From positions 1 to 64,000 of the forward strand of contig JADFVZ010000125.1 in NCBI GenBank assembly GCA_015222805.1: 64,000 nucleotides of DNA. Direction: 5' to 3'. Source of the stretch: Pseudomonadota bacterium. Its GTDB lineage: Bacteria > Pseudomonadota > Gammaproteobacteria > Xanthomonadales > SZUA-36. The notes beneath the pieces are model-generated. The model searched no databases and had not been told where the DNA came from. It saw only the letters and a program-made list of their open reading frames with translations. A program made the translations under genes and the position numbers. Shown piece after piece: positions 9,260 to 18,733 of the stretch (position 1 is the first letter of the stretch; the number at the start of each line of letters is the position of its first letter).

Positions 9260-11377
9260 CTAGCGTGATAACGGATAAACCGGGAAAGAAAGCCGGAATT
9301 CGGCTCCCGGGTGTTTATTGACCACATCAATACTGCCACCCATTGCCCGGGTCATTTGATTCACCAGTGCCAGGCCTATACCGGTTCCGATGGTGTTGCG
9401 GGTGGCTTCATTTTCTGTTCGGTAGAAGAGTTTGAAAATTGATTTCATCTGTTCTTTTTCGATCCCGGGCCCGTAATCGCGAACTGAGAAGATAATGGTA
9501 TTGTCCCGCAGTTGGCGGCAGCTGATATCGATGGTTTTGTTGTTTGCATCCATCGAAAACTTGATTGCGTTATCTACCAGGTTGAGGACAATCTGGGTAA
9601 ACCAGTCCACATCAATGTTCAAAGACACATCAGTACTGCATTCCAGCTTCAACTCAAAGCCGGCACGCTCTATTTGTGAAGACACTTTAGATTCCACCAG
9701 CGCAATCAATTCCTCCACGCTGTTAATCGATAAACTGGCCTGTTGTTCATTGCGTGACATACGCGCCAGTTGCAGCACATTATTAATCAGGCGTGTGAGT
9801 CGCTCGCTTTCAGTATAGATGTACTCGTAATATTCATGCTTTTTATCCTCTGCCGCCCAGCCCTGTTTAAGCATTTCCCCATACATGCGGATGGATGTCA
9901 GCGGGGTTTTAAGTTCGTGACTAACGGCAGAAACAAAATCCTGCTGCTGCCTGGCCAGTAGTATCTGGCGTGCAGCCAGGCGATACATCAGGAAAAACCC
10001 CAATGAAAGAATCAGCATAAGAATGACTGACAGCCAGCCCACTACCCCGGCGCCAGGTCCAGGGGGCAGGCTGTTGATGTTAAATAACAGTTCCAGCTCT
10101 GCAAAGGGTTCGTTTAAACGGCTGCGGTAAAGTACCTGTCCGCTCAGCTGATTGAATTCCCTGCTGCCGGATAAGTAGTCTCTGGAAGAACGCCCGCTGT
10201 ATACCGAGATAACATCTCCCCGGTAAGCCACTAGCAAATTACTGGCAAGGGATAAGCTGGTCTTCTGGAAAGTAGTATTGATTACCCTGCCCAGGAATAC
10301 GTCCTGTTCGATTAATAAACCCTGGATGATGCGTTCCCCGTTGCGCCAGACTTTGCGGAAAAGCACAAAATGCCCGCTATCGAGCTGGCTGAAGACCAGT
10401 GGATCAATTTCGCTTTCAAAGGTGCTGATACCTACACGCGGTACAGCCTCGGATGCCGGAAGTGTAACTTCATCTTCAGTAAAAGCTGGCATATCCCTGG
10501 CCAACCCAGTTGTTTCCTCGGAAATAATCGGCAATGTACTGAGTTCTTTGCGAGCCTTATTCTCAGCAATTGCAGATTTGTCCTGTTTCTTTAAACCAGC
10601 TGGGCTCTCTTTATCGTAGTCCTCGGCAAGTTGCAGGTCATCAACACGACCCAGTAGACCGGTAGATTTACTGATCTTTTTCGGTGCCGCCTGCTCCAGT
10701 TGATCAAATGCCGCCTGTGAACGAACCGGCTTCTGTTTTTCAGCCTGGCGGCGATCGCTTGCCACCAACTCCCGGTTGCGTGCTTCATCTTTTTCCATTG
10801 CGACCGGGGCATTGAATTCCTGCTCATTTAAGCGACGTTTATCAACGGCTGTCTTACCACCAGAAGCGCCAGCCTCATCCAGTAGACGGTTCTGGCTCAG
10901 GATCTGATAAATACCTTCCTGCAGCGCGTTTCTTTCCCTCAGTTCTGCCGCGCTAATGCCGTAATTACCAAGATTGCTACTATCCACAGGTATATAGGGT
11001 GTTGATAAGTCCCCGGCAGCACCCACCTGGAAATATCCAGTCAGGCCTGGAATCGATGAACCCAGCGGGAACTCTGACAAGGGTGAGCGTTGCAGGAAGT
11101 TTGCCGCGGGATCGCCGGCCAGGTTGAGGAAAGCATAATCGGTAAACGGACGGGCCTGCTCAACATCTATGATTTGAGAAAAACGTGACTCAATGCGCTC
11201 ACTCAATTCTTCGGCGAGCACACGCTGCTGGTGAAACGATTCCCACTTCAGCTGGCTGTATGTCTGGTAGATCAGCAGTACAGTGGGAATGGCTATTGCC
11301 AGGAAGAAAAGCAATAACCAGCGCCGTAAACGCCTGATATCCATTCCCGAAAACAGCTTTGATTTTCGTGTGGTCAT
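9260..11377 (-). CDS. Membrane sensor histidine kinase with large periplasmic domain
   Basis: 705 residues. One membrane segment lies at about 17-36, then a periplasmic region of about 400 residues rich in charged, low-complexity sequence (about 180-330). A second segment, VVGWLSVILMLILSLGFFLM, lies near 448-467. No HAMP domain is evident. The kinase core has the H box VSHELKTP (His near 485), N box LVDNAIKF, G1 DYGPGI and G2 GTGIGLAL. ATG follows the response regulator stop directly (TAAATG), so the two are co-translated. The input signal is unknown. The divergent PspA/VWA operon suggests envelope stress. Confidence 0.93.
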   Translation of the reverse strand: MTTRKSKLFSGMDIRRLRRWLLLFFLAIAIPTVLLIYQTYSQLKWESFHQQRVLAEELSERIESRFSQIIDVEQARPFTDYAFLNLAGDPAANFLQRSPLSEFPLGSSIPGLTGYFQVGAAGDLSTPYIPVDSSNLGNYGISAAELRERNALQEGIYQILSQNRLLDEAGASGGKTAVDKRRLNEQEFNAPVAMEKDEARNRELVASDRRQAEKQKPVRSQAAFDQLEQAAPKKISKSTGLLGRVDDLQLAEDYDKESPAGLKKQDKSAIAENKARKELSTLPIISEETTGLARDMPAFTEDEVTLPASEAVPRVGISTFESEIDPLVFSQLDSGHFVLFRKVWRNGERIIQGLLIEQDVFLGRVINTTFQKTSLSLASNLLVAYRGDVISVYSGRSSRDYLSGSREFNQLSGQVLYRSRLNEPFAELELLFNINSLPPGPGAGVVGWLSVILMLILSLGFFLMYRLAARQILLARQQQDFVSAVSHELKTPLTSIRMYGEMLKQGWAAEDKKHEYYEYIYTESERLTRLINNVLQLARMSRNEQQASLSINSVEELIALVESKVSSQIERAGFELKLECSTDVSLNIDVDWFTQIVLNLVDNAIKFSMDANNKTIDISCRQLRDNTIIFSVRDYGPGIEKEQMKSIFKLFYRTENEATRNTIGTGIGLALVNQMTRAMGGSIDVVNKHPGAEFRLSFPVYPLSR

Positions 11378-12097
11378 TTAGGAGTCCGCCAACAGTCCTT
11401 CAGGCAGCAGGCGATAACCGGCACCGCGTATGGTGAGTAAAAATTGCGGGCGGGAAGGCTCAGTCTCCAGTTTACGCCTGAGCTTGGCGATATGAATATC
11501 GATTGTCCGGGTTTCGAGTTCAATATTACTGGCGTAACCCCAGACCTTATGCAGTAATTCATCCCGGCTTACCGGGCGTTCACTATGGGCCTGCAGGTAA
11601 CGCAATAAATCAATTTCCCGGCGAGTAAAGGAGAGCAATTCACTGCCACAGCGACCACTGAGGTTTATACAATCAATTTCTACAGCATCGCTGAGCTGGA
11701 TAACTTCAAGCTCGCTCTCAGCAGCTCGGGTCCGGCGCAGTACTGCCTGCACCCGTAATAATAATTGTGCGACTGAAAATGGCTTGGTGACATAATCATC
11801 AGCACCAAGGGATAAGCCATGAATGATATCTTCATCCATGCTTTTTGCCGTCAGCATAATTATGGCCAGGTCAGGATCGTGCTGCCTTACCCTGTTACAA
11901 ATCTCAAAGCCATCAATTTCCGGTAGCATCACATCCAGCAGCAACAGGTCAAACTGGCCGCTTAACGCTTTTGCCAGGCCCTCTGAGCCGGTAGCTGCTG
12001 CTTCAATCGCATAGCCGTGGTAGACCAGCACATCAACCAATCCCGTCCTGATCGCGGCTTCATCTTCAACGATTAATATTTTTGACTTTGTGGTCAT
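11378..12097 (-). CDS. OmpR/PhoB-family response regulator
   Basis: 239 residues. Receiver domain with acidic pocket EDE (11-13), phospho-acceptor Asp55 in LLLLDVMLPE, Thr83 and Lys105 in DYVTKPF. The C-terminal winged-helix domain (FTRREIDLLRYLQAHSERPVS through TIRGAGYRLL) is the OmpR type. It precedes and is coupled to the sensor kinase gene. A tandem direct repeat in the promoter region it shares with the pspA-like gene is its likely binding site. Confidence 0.95.
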   Translation of the reverse strand: MTTKSKILIVEDEAAIRTGLVDVLVYHGYAIEAAATGSEGLAKALSGQFDLLLLDVMLPEIDGFEICNRVRQHDPDLAIIMLTAKSMDEDIIHGLSLGADDYVTKPFSVAQLLLRVQAVLRRTRAAESELEVIQLSDAVEIDCINLSGRCGSELLSFTRREIDLLRYLQAHSERPVSRDELLHKVWGYASNIELETRTIDIHIAKLRRKLETEPSRPQFLLTIRGAGYRLLPEGLLADS

Positions 12098-12161
12098 TTC
12101 AAATCTTGTTCAATACCGGGAACTAGATACTACCCTGTGTGTGCAATTTGCGGGCATTTGT

Positions 12162-12181
12162 TTTGTAAAAGCTTTGTAAAA
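12162..12181. promoter_or_regulatory. Tandem direct repeat, candidate response-regulator box
   Basis: TTTGTAAAA occurs at 12162-12170 and again at 12173-12181, an exact 9-bp repeat with 11-bp period. OmpR/PhoB-type regulators bind such tandem repeats as head-to-tail dimers. The site lies between the divergent response regulator and pspA-like genes, about 65 bases from the former start and 95 from the latter. It could control both. Confidence 0.55.
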
Positions 12182-12276
12182 ATATTTGCTGCGATTTTAC
12201 CAAAGCCTGTCTATACCCCCCACTAGTTCATTCCTAGACTGTAGTCACCCACTTACTCAACCCAGGAGGCAACAAC

Positions 12277-12813
12277 GTGGCTTTAATCAATCGTATCAGC
12301 AAACTCTTCCAGGCCGATATACACGCGGTACTGGATAACATTGAAGAACCTGAATATTTACTTAAGCAGGCGATCAGGGAAATGCAGGGGGACCTGTTTG
12401 CAACTGAGGACAAAATTAATCGCCTGCAGGAATCACAGCAGGACATTGAAGCCAGGGAGACACAGCTTAAAAAAACCATGGCCAAGTTCAAACAGGAACT
12501 GGATCTTTGCTTTGAGTCCGGAAAAAATGAACTGGCGCGCTCACTGATCAAACGCCAGCTGGAAACAGAACAATATTGCAATCACCTGTCTGCCAGGCAT
12601 GGATCAATACAGCAAAAACTGGCTGAACTTAAAACCCGGAGGAACGAAAACCAGCTGCAGCTGGAAAGCATGCAGCAAAAGGCTGACTTGTTCAGTATCG
12701 ATTCCGCTGCGGTATCCCACAGTGAACACAACCATTTTGATATGCAGGCAGCAATTGTCAGTGCAGATGAAATTGAAATCGCCTTCCTCAGCGAAAAACA
12801 GCGGAGGCAATAA
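12277..12813 (+). CDS. PspA/IM30-family protein
   Basis: 178 residues starting at GTG, chosen because CCAGGAGG lies 9 bases upstream and no ATG fits. The N-terminus MALINRISKLFQADIHAVLDN resembles the amphipathic membrane-binding helix of PspA/IM30, followed by long coiled-coil helices (PEYLLKQAIREMQGDLFATE onwards). It is shorter than the usual 220 residues and lacks the last helix. Family members assemble on damaged inner membrane (ESCRT-III-like). It heads a three-gene operon and lies opposite a two-component system. Confidence 0.88.
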   Translation: MALINRISKLFQADIHAVLDNIEEPEYLLKQAIREMQGDLFATEDKINRLQESQQDIEARETQLKKTMAKFKQELDLCFESGKNELARSLIKRQLETEQYCNHLSARHGSIQQKLAELKTRRNENQLQLESMQQKADLFSIDSAAVSHSEHNHFDMQAAIVSADEIEIAFLSEKQRRQ

Positions 12814-12814
12814 G

Positions 12815-13390
12815 ATGAAATTTGCTACTCATAATTCCGCTACTTTTAACCAGGGACTGGCCTTCGCCCTGGTCAGCAGCCTGGTTGGCAGCCTTATTTA
12901 CTATATGTTTTCTGCATTTGTGGCCGACAGTTACCTGATTCGCCTGCTGATCAGCCTGGGCAGTTTTGCCTATATCCTCTATTTATTGAAACAAAGTCAG
13001 ACACGACTCGGCCGTGTCAGTGTTATGGGGCTCTGGGCTGTCATTTCTGCTGTTCTATGGTTCTACTGGCCACCGGCCTCCCTGTTTCTATTAGTACATA
13101 TCTCCATGCTCTGGATTATTCGCTCACTGTATTTTTATTCCAGCATGGTTTCAGCCCTGGCTGATCTTGGATTAAACCTGTTGAGTATCGCTGCCGCTTT
13201 CTGGGTAGCCGAACATACCGGCAGCGTATTCCTGAGTATCTGGTGTTTCTTTTTAACCCAGGCAATGTTTGTTGCCATACCCAAAAACCTGCTGGTATCC
13301 CGCCAACAGCAAGCGACCCCTGATGATCGTTTCCAGTCCGCTTACAGGACAGCGCAATCAGCAGTAATAAAACTATCAACAAGGGCTTAA
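12815..13390 (+). CDS. Integral membrane protein, unknown function
   Basis: 191 residues. The frame is open from 12599, but the ATG at 12815 lies one base after the pspA-like stop and has GGAGG 8-12 bases upstream, so it is the start. About five hydrophobic segments lie between residues 15 and 160 (for example LAFALVSSLVGSLIYYMF and VSVMGLWAVISAVLWFY). No known motif. Its place between pspA-like and VWA genes suggests a membrane partner in the same stress response. Confidence 0.8.
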   Translation: MKFATHNSATFNQGLAFALVSSLVGSLIYYMFSAFVADSYLIRLLISLGSFAYILYLLKQSQTRLGRVSVMGLWAVISAVLWFYWPPASLFLLVHISMLWIIRSLYFYSSMVSALADLGLNLLSIAAAFWVAEHTGSVFLSIWCFFLTQAMFVAIPKNLLVSRQQQATPDDRFQSAYRTAQSAVIKLSTRA

Positions 13391-13408
13391 ACCCAATAGG
13401 AGAAGATC

Positions 13409-14614
13409 ATGAAAACTAAACTAACTGCACTTATCATCCTCACAATTACCGCACTCAGTGTGATGGCATATCCACATTTCCAGGCGACTACCATTGTGCC
13501 GCATATGGGATTAAATCCATTAGATCCTGCCGGCCAGAGCAGCCAACAGTCAAAGATCGAAGTTGTTTTTGTACTCGACACCACCAGCAGCATGAGCGAC
13601 ATGATTGAAGCGGCTAAAGAAAAAATCTGGTCCATTGCCAGCAGCATGGCATCTGCACAAAACTCGCCGGAGATCAAAATGGGACTGGTTGCCTTCAGGG
13701 ATCGCGGCGATCGCTATGTGACTAAAGTTATCGACCTGTCCAGTGACCTCGACAGCATGTATGCATCCTTAATGGACTACCAGGCTGAAGGCGGCGGCGA
13801 TGGTCCGGAAAGCGTCAACCAGGCCATCTATGATGCCGTGCATAAAATATCCTGGAGCCAGGATGCGCAAACCTACCGGGTGGTATTCCTGCTTGGCGAT
13901 GCACCGGCACATATGGATTATCAGGATGATGTCCCCTACCCGCAGACCCTCGCCGTAGCGATGCAGAAAGGGATCAAATTTAACGCCATCCAGTGTGGAC
14001 AAAGTAGCAACACCACCAGCAACTGGAAACAGATAGCCAGCCTCGGCGGTGGTCTTTACTTCCAGGTTGAGCAAAGCGGCAGCGCCATTGCCATCAGCAC
14101 ACCCTTTGATAAACAACTGGCCGCACTATCCGGCGAACTGGATGAAACCAAACTCTATTTTGGCAACGAGAAGGAACAAATACAACAGCAGCGTAAACTG
14201 GCAGCCAGCAGCAAGCTGCGTGAAGACTCCTCGGATGAAGCTATGGCCAGGCGGGTCGCATTTAATACTTCTGCCAGTGGTGAGAAAAACTTCCTCGGCG
14301 AAGGTGAACTTGTCGATGCCATTATTAGCGGCCGTGTTGAGCTTGAAACTATAGACAATGACAAACTGCCTGAATCACTACAGGCATTGGCACCAGCGGC
14401 GAAAATGGCAGTGATTGAAGAAAAAGATGAACGCCGGCAAAAATTGAAACAGGATATCCTTGAATTAAGCGGTAAACGTTCCGATTATCTAAAAAAGGAA
14501 ATCGCTAAAGTCGGTGGCAGCAAGGGCTCCCTTGATGACAGCATTTACCAGGCTGTACGTGACCAGGCGGCAGAAAAAGGCCTGATCTATGCAGAAGAGT
14601 CCGCCAGTTACTAA
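13409..14614 (+). CDS. Exported von Willebrand factor type A domain protein
   Basis: 401 residues. An N-terminal hydrophobic segment (TALIILTITALSVMAYPHF) acts as signal peptide or anchor. The VWA domain follows (about 48-245): VEVVFVLD-type strand then DTTSSMSD, a metal-ion-dependent adhesion site with threonine at the second position, and later LGDAPAHMDY. The C-terminal 150 residues are helical and charged, ending with a conserved-looking DDSIYQAVRDQAAEKGLIYA. It is the last gene of the pspA-like operon and is closed by a strong terminator. Likely a periplasmic metal-dependent binding protein. Confidence 0.88.
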   Translation: MKTKLTALIILTITALSVMAYPHFQATTIVPHMGLNPLDPAGQSSQQSKIEVVFVLDTTSSMSDMIEAAKEKIWSIASSMASAQNSPEIKMGLVAFRDRGDRYVTKVIDLSSDLDSMYASLMDYQAEGGGDGPESVNQAIYDAVHKISWSQDAQTYRVVFLLGDAPAHMDYQDDVPYPQTLAVAMQKGIKFNAIQCGQSSNTTSNWKQIASLGGGLYFQVEQSGSAIAISTPFDKQLAALSGELDETKLYFGNEKEQIQQQRKLAASSKLREDSSDEAMARRVAFNTSASGEKNFLGEGELVDAIISGRVELETIDNDKLPESLQALAPAAKMAVIEEKDERRQKLKQDILELSGKRSDYLKKEIAKVGGSKGSLDDSIYQAVRDQAAEKGLIYAEESASY

Positions 14615-14634
14615 GCAGCAATCAACAGGCAATA

Positions 14635-14660
14635 AAAAACCCGGCAATTGCCGGGTTTTT
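14635..14660 (+). terminator. Rho-independent terminator of the VWA operon
   Basis: AAAAACCCGGCAATTGCCGGGTTTTT is split by its centre into a perfect 13-bp palindrome (arms 14635-14647 and 14648-14660), with T-run on both strands. It can stop transcription from the VWA gene and from the convergent rpoH. Confidence 0.9.
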
Positions 14661-14664
14661 CTGG

Positions 14665-14694
14665 ATCCCGGATATGGCTTCGCGATTCCGGGAT
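14665..14694. repeat. Short palindromic element ATCCCGGA...TCCGGGAT
   Basis: An 8-bp perfect inverted repeat around a 14-base loop, directly after the terminator. The form resembles dispersed intergenic palindromes of gammaproteobacteria. It could add to transcription termination or protect the mRNA end of rpoH. Confidence 0.4.
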
Positions 14695-14740
14695 GACGTC
14701 CAGGTGGTTAAGTCACTATTCAGGGACAACCAGCAACTGG

Positions 14741-15601
14741 TTAAGCTGCGATACTGGCACGCATTTTCTTCAATGCGTTAGCTTCCAGTTGGCGAATACG
14801 CTCAGCGCTTACGCCATATTCATTAGCCAGGACCTGCAGGGTATCTTTGTGATCACCCAACCAGCGACGCCGGATAATATCCTGGCTGCGCTCATCCAGT
14901 TCACTCAGACCACTATAGAGCAATGAATTATTATGCTCTTCGAGGTTGTTGGAAGTGGCTAACTCCTCAGGGCTGGCGCTGTGGTTTTCCAGGAATGCTG
15001 CTGGTGCGCTCCAGGCAGTATCTTCATCAGCCCCCGGCGGCAGGTCAAAACCAATATCCAGGCCACTAAGGCGGGATTCCATTTCGACCACTACCTCAGG
15101 CTTGACTCCGAGATTTTCAGCGACGACTTGAACCTCTTTATAATTCAACCAGCCCAGGCGCTTTTTAGAGCGGCGCAGGTTGAAAAATAGCTTCCGCTGG
15201 GCTTTGGTGGTAGCCACTTTAACGATACGCCAATTGCGCAGGATAAACTCATGCATTTCCGCACGGATCCAGTGCACCGCAAACGATACCAGGCGCACAC
15301 CACGATCCGGATCGAAGCGTTTAACCGCTTTCATCAGGCCGATATTGCCTTCCTGGATCAGGTCAGCCAATTGCAGGCCATATCCGTTATAACCGCGGGC
15401 GACATGGACTACAAAGCGCAAATGCGCCATGACCATCTGCCGGGCGGCATCCAGATCTTCAGTTTCGAGATAGGCACGCGCCAACGCCTGTTCTTCTTCA
15501 ACGCTAAGAACGGGGATTTTATTGACTTGCTGGATATACGCTTCCAGCGTACCTACGCCCGATAATACGGGTAAATTATTCACCATCAGTTCGTTGCTCA
15601 T
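14741..15601 (-). CDS. rpoH: RNA polymerase sigma-32 (heat shock) factor
   Basis: 286 residues from the ATG at 15599-15601, which has GGAGG 5 bases upstream. An upstream ATG at 15634 lacks this. Region 2 contains VARGYNGYGLQLADLIQEGNIGL split across 2.1-2.2, and the RpoH box QRKLFFNLRRSK is intact, which separates it from other sigma-70 factors. Region 4.2 ends EYGVSAERIRQLEANALKKM. Directs RNA polymerase to heat-shock promoters. It follows ftsX in the conserved ftsE-ftsX-rpoH order, after a 270-base gap that probably has its own promoter. Confidence 0.97.
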   Translation of the reverse strand: MSNELMVNNLPVLSGVGTLEAYIQQVNKIPVLSVEEEQALARAYLETEDLDAARQMVMAHLRFVVHVARGYNGYGLQLADLIQEGNIGLMKAVKRFDPDRGVRLVSFAVHWIRAEMHEFILRNWRIVKVATTKAQRKLFFNLRRSKKRLGWLNYKEVQVVAENLGVKPEVVVEMESRLSGLDIGFDLPPGADEDTAWSAPAAFLENHSASPEELATSNNLEEHNNSLLYSGLSELDERSQDIIRRRWLGDHKDTLQVLANEYGVSAERIRQLEANALKKMRASIAA

Positions 15602-15870
15602 TAAGCCTCCGGACAGAACCGTTAATTTTAGCATAAGTAAGTGTTTCAGCCAAGGACAAAACCGCTGGAAACTAGATGCAGCGGGTGTTTCAAGTGGTAC
15701 CCAGGCATTTCACCTACGGGAAGATGTAAGATTTGCAGGCCTGTATATACTTGTGGCCCGATTGACCCCATGTTCCCTCGATACAATTTTAGATACAAAA
15801 TGGGTTGAAAAGTTCCCGATTTAAAGCATGTTGGGATAAGAAAATATGACGCGTGGGCATAAATGCCCAC
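15602..15870. other. rpoH leader region with a GTGGGCAT palindrome
   Basis: The 270 bases between ftsX and rpoH carry no gene. At 15853-15870, GTGGGCAT and ATGCCCAC form an 8-bp stem with a 2-base loop, next to the ftsX stop. This GTGGGCAT/ATGCCCAC palindrome followed by CCTACG is of the kind dispersed between genes in many gammaproteobacteria. The rest should contain the rpoH promoters and mRNA leader, but I see no box clear enough to place. Confidence 0.4.
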
Positions 15871-15871
15871 C

Positions 15872-16879
15872 CTACGAGGGATTGAGGTTTTGCAGGTGCC
15901 TGCGTACTGCAAGTGCGGCACCGAGAAGGCCCAGCAGGCCACCACCAGCCAATACCAGTATTCCCCCGCTAAAACCCGGGGTTATTAGTTCAAACTGACT
16001 CTGGTAGCTGAGCAATAGGCGTTGTAAAGGCGCGTTGATTAAAGCCAGTGACAATGAAACCAGTAGTACTGCTACCAGGCCACCCAGCAGCCCGAACCAG
16101 AAACCCGTATAGAGGAAGGGGCGGCGAATAAAAGCTTCAGTGGCACCGACCAGCGACATGACTTCGATCTCTTCTTTACGATTCTGAATATCCAGGCGGA
16201 TGGTATTACCGACTACAAAAATCACCGCAAAAGCAAACAGTATTGCCAGCAAGCGACTGATGGTTGCACCGAGCCCCATCAGGGCCTGCAGGCGCTCCAG
16301 CCATTTCAGGTCATACTGGGCAAAATCTACCGCAGGCAATGCCTGCAGCCGCTCCAGCAGGAGTTCCAGTTGTTGCTTAAGTTGCAACTCACCATTTTCA
16401 TCTGTGCTTTCAGTACTGTCCAGTATCTGGATTTCCAGCACCCAGGGCAGCGGATTTTCTGTGAGCGCATCCACCGCTGCTGCAAAACCGGAGTTTTCCC
16501 GAAAATCCGCCAGCGCTTTATCCGGCGACAGGCTGGTCACTTTGTCTACTTCCGACCAACTGAGGATTTCGTCAGCCAGTTTGTTAGCCTCGGCCGTTTT
16601 TGTTCCCGCATTCAGGAACACGCTAAGGGTTGAAAATTCATCTGTTGCCGGATTTACCTGCTGGACATTTTTTAGTCCAACCCACAAACCTAAAGGCAGC
16701 GCGAGTGCAATCCCTAGTACTGCCACCGTCATCAAAGTACCTAGTGGGCTGCGGACCAGTGCGCCAAGGCTGGAGAAAAAACTGTACACATGACGCCGCG
16801 ACCATGCACGCAAAGGCTGGCTTAACCCGCCCTTCGGGTTACGCCTGCTAAGCGGTTGCTGCCTGCGGATATTAGCCAT
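15872..16879 (-). CDS. ftsX: Cell division protein FtsX
   Basis: 335 residues. The long basic cytoplasmic N-terminus (about 1-50) is followed by a membrane segment (LGTLMTVAVLGIALALPLGL), a periplasmic loop with LSVFLNAG, and three C-terminal membrane segments (near 215-235, 265-290 and 305-325). With FtsE it forms an ABC-type complex that activates amidases at the septum. The start overlaps the ftsE stop by 8 bases. Confidence 0.95.
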   Translation of the reverse strand: MANIRRQQPLSRRNPKGGLSQPLRAWSRRHVYSFFSSLGALVRSPLGTLMTVAVLGIALALPLGLWVGLKNVQQVNPATDEFSTLSVFLNAGTKTAEANKLADEILSWSEVDKVTSLSPDKALADFRENSGFAAAVDALTENPLPWVLEIQILDSTESTDENGELQLKQQLELLLERLQALPAVDFAQYDLKWLERLQALMGLGATISRLLAILFAFAVIFVVGNTIRLDIQNRKEEIEVMSLVGATEAFIRRPFLYTGFWFGLLGGLVAVLLVSLSLALINAPLQRLLLSYQSQFELITPGFSGGILVLAGGGLLGLLGAALAVRRHLQNLNPS

Positions 16880-17528
16880 TATTCATTCTGCCCTGCTCTA
16901 GCACAAGCACCCGGCGATTCAACTGCTGGATCAGGGCAATGTCGTGACTGGCGATCAAAACTGTAGTGCCAAGCTCGTTTAAACGGCAGAACAGGGTCAT
17001 TAAATCGGCAGAAAGGTCAGGATCCAGGTTGCCGGTGGGTTCATCAGCCAGCAACACAGGAGGGTTACTGATAATTGCCCGGGCGATGCCCACGCGCTGC
17101 TGTTCACCGCCGGATAAAGCCAACGGCATGGATTTCACTTTACGCAGTAAATCCACCTGATCCAGGGCCGCGCTGACGCGTTTGCGTATTTCCTGATAAC
17201 GTACGCCGGCAATGATTAACGGCAGTGCTACATTATCGAAAACTGTTTTATCGCTGAGCAGCTTATGATCCTGGAAGATGATCCCGACTTTGCGCCGCAA
17301 GAGTGGCAGCTTACGCCGTGAAACCTTTGCCAGGTTGCGGCCATCGAGGAAAACCTGACCACCGGTCGGGCGATCCAGCAAGCCGATCAAACGCAGCAGG
17401 GTACTTTTACCCGCTCCAGAATGTCCGGTCAGAAAGGCCATTTCACCCGCCGCAAGATGAAAGCTAACATCGCTTAATGCGACGACACTGCCCGGGTAAC
17501 GTTTACTGACGCGTTCGAAACGAATCAT
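16872..17528 (-). CDS. ftsE: Cell division ATP-binding protein FtsE
   Basis: 218 residues. Walker A GHSGAGKS at about 35-42, signature ALSGGEQQRVGIARAI near 137, Walker B PVLLADEPTGNLD near 160, and the switch histidine in IASHD. The ATG overlaps the gspF stop as TAATG, so it is translationally coupled to a secretion gene. In E. coli the gene upstream is ftsY; here no ftsY is present. Confidence 0.96.
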   Translation of the reverse strand: MIRFERVSKRYPGSVVALSDVSFHLAAGEMAFLTGHSGAGKSTLLRLIGLLDRPTGGQVFLDGRNLAKVSRRKLPLLRRKVGIIFQDHKLLSDKTVFDNVALPLIIAGVRYQEIRKRVSAALDQVDLLRKVKSMPLALSGGEQQRVGIARAIISNPPVLLADEPTGNLDPDLSADLMTLFCRLNELGTTVLIASHDIALIQQLNRRVLVLEQGRMNNG

Positions 17529-18733
17529 TAAGCGACCAGTTGGTTAAAGCTGAGGATTGGCAGCATGACTGCCAGTACGATCATCAACACAAAACCGCCA
17601 ACCAGCAGGATCAGGGCGGGCTGCAGTAGACCCACGAGGGTTTCAGATAGGGCAGTAAGGTTCTCTTCCTGGGTATCTGCCGCCCGCGAGAGCATGGTAT
17701 CAAGCTGACCTGAGCTTTCACCGACTTCAACCAGGCGCAGCACCAGCGGCGGGAAAGCTTTGCTATTGCGCATCGCCCGACCCAGGGGACTGCCTTCAAT
17801 AACACTGCGGGTAATACCTGAAAGTTGCTGGCGCAATGCATCATTGGGCATAGACCTTACAGCCACAGGCAAGGCTTCTGCCAATGGCACCGCACTGGAA
17901 ACCAGTAAACTGAGGGTACGGGTAAAACGGGAAGTATTCACCGACCTGATAAAACGTCCAAGCAATGGAAAGCGTAGAAAAAAAGCCTGTATTTTTTGCC
18001 GTGCAGAAGGATTCTTCCAGGCCCTGAAGGCCAGCACAACGAGCAAGGTCATTGCCAGCAGGATATAAATACCGTAACTGTTGAGGAAATCACTCATGCT
18101 CATTAGTGCCCGGGTCAACAGTGGCAGCTGATCGCCACCATGCTCGAACACAGCGGTGACCTTTGGTACCACAAATATCATCATCGCAACCACCACAACA
18201 ATCGCAACCACTGTCACCACGATCGGATAAATCAGCGTCATCCCCAGTCGCCGGGTAATCGACAGTCGCTGCTCAGCATGATCAGCGAGACGTTCAAGCA
18301 CTGCATCCAGTTGCCCGGAACGCTCACCGGCATCTACCGACGCAACCAGCCAGTTCGGAAACTGGCGCGGGTAATCGGCCATGGCCGAGGCCAGTGAACG
18401 GCCCTCAAGAACAGCGGAACGAATGGCTGCCAGTATTTCTTTTGACCCCGCCTTTTCGCTTTGTTCAGCAACCGTCGCCAGTGCTTCTTCCAGGGGTAAT
18501 GAAGAATGTGTCAGCGTGGCCAACTGACGCAGGATCAATACCAGTTCACTATTGGATAATGACAGTTTGCGGCCAGCGGTTTTCTTATTGCCTTCAACAA
18601 CACTGGAAACCTCCAGCGGTGCCAGGCCTTTGTCGCGTAGCTGCTGGCGAACCTGCCGGGCAGAATCTGCCTGCTCTATACCTTTTTGGGTTTTTCCCTG
18701 CTGATCCAGCGCCTGCCAGGAGTATGCCGCCAT
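17528..18733 (-). CDS. gspF: Type II secretion inner-membrane platform protein GspF
   Basis: 401 residues with the two repeated T2SF cytoplasmic domains (about 70-190 and 270-390) and three membrane segments (near 170-190, 220-240 and 375-395). The N-terminus MAAYSWQALDQQGKTQKGIE is typical. It forms the platform that GspE acts on. Start overlaps gspE stop as TGATG and its stop overlaps ftsE start as TAATG. Confidence 0.95.
   Translation of the reverse strand: MAAYSWQALDQQGKTQKGIEQADSARQVRQQLRDKGLAPLEVSSVVEGNKKTAGRKLSLSNSELVLILRQLATLTHSSLPLEEALATVAEQSEKAGSKEILAAIRSAVLEGRSLASAMADYPRQFPNWLVASVDAGERSGQLDAVLERLADHAEQRLSITRRLGMTLIYPIVVTVVAIVVVVAMMIFVVPKVTAVFEHGGDQLPLLTRALMSMSDFLNSYGIYILLAMTLLVVLAFRAWKNPSARQKIQAFFLRFPLLGRFIRSVNTSRFTRTLSLLVSSAVPLAEALPVAVRSMPNDALRQQLSGITRSVIEGSPLGRAMRNSKAFPPLVLRLVEVGESSGQLDTMLSRAADTQEENLTALSETLVGLLQPALILLVGGFVLMIVLAVMLPILSFNQLVA

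Noticed and set aside
12098..12276. Sigma-54 promoter before the pspA-like gene
   Set aside because: No TGGCAC-N5-TTGC element is present, unlike classical psp operons.
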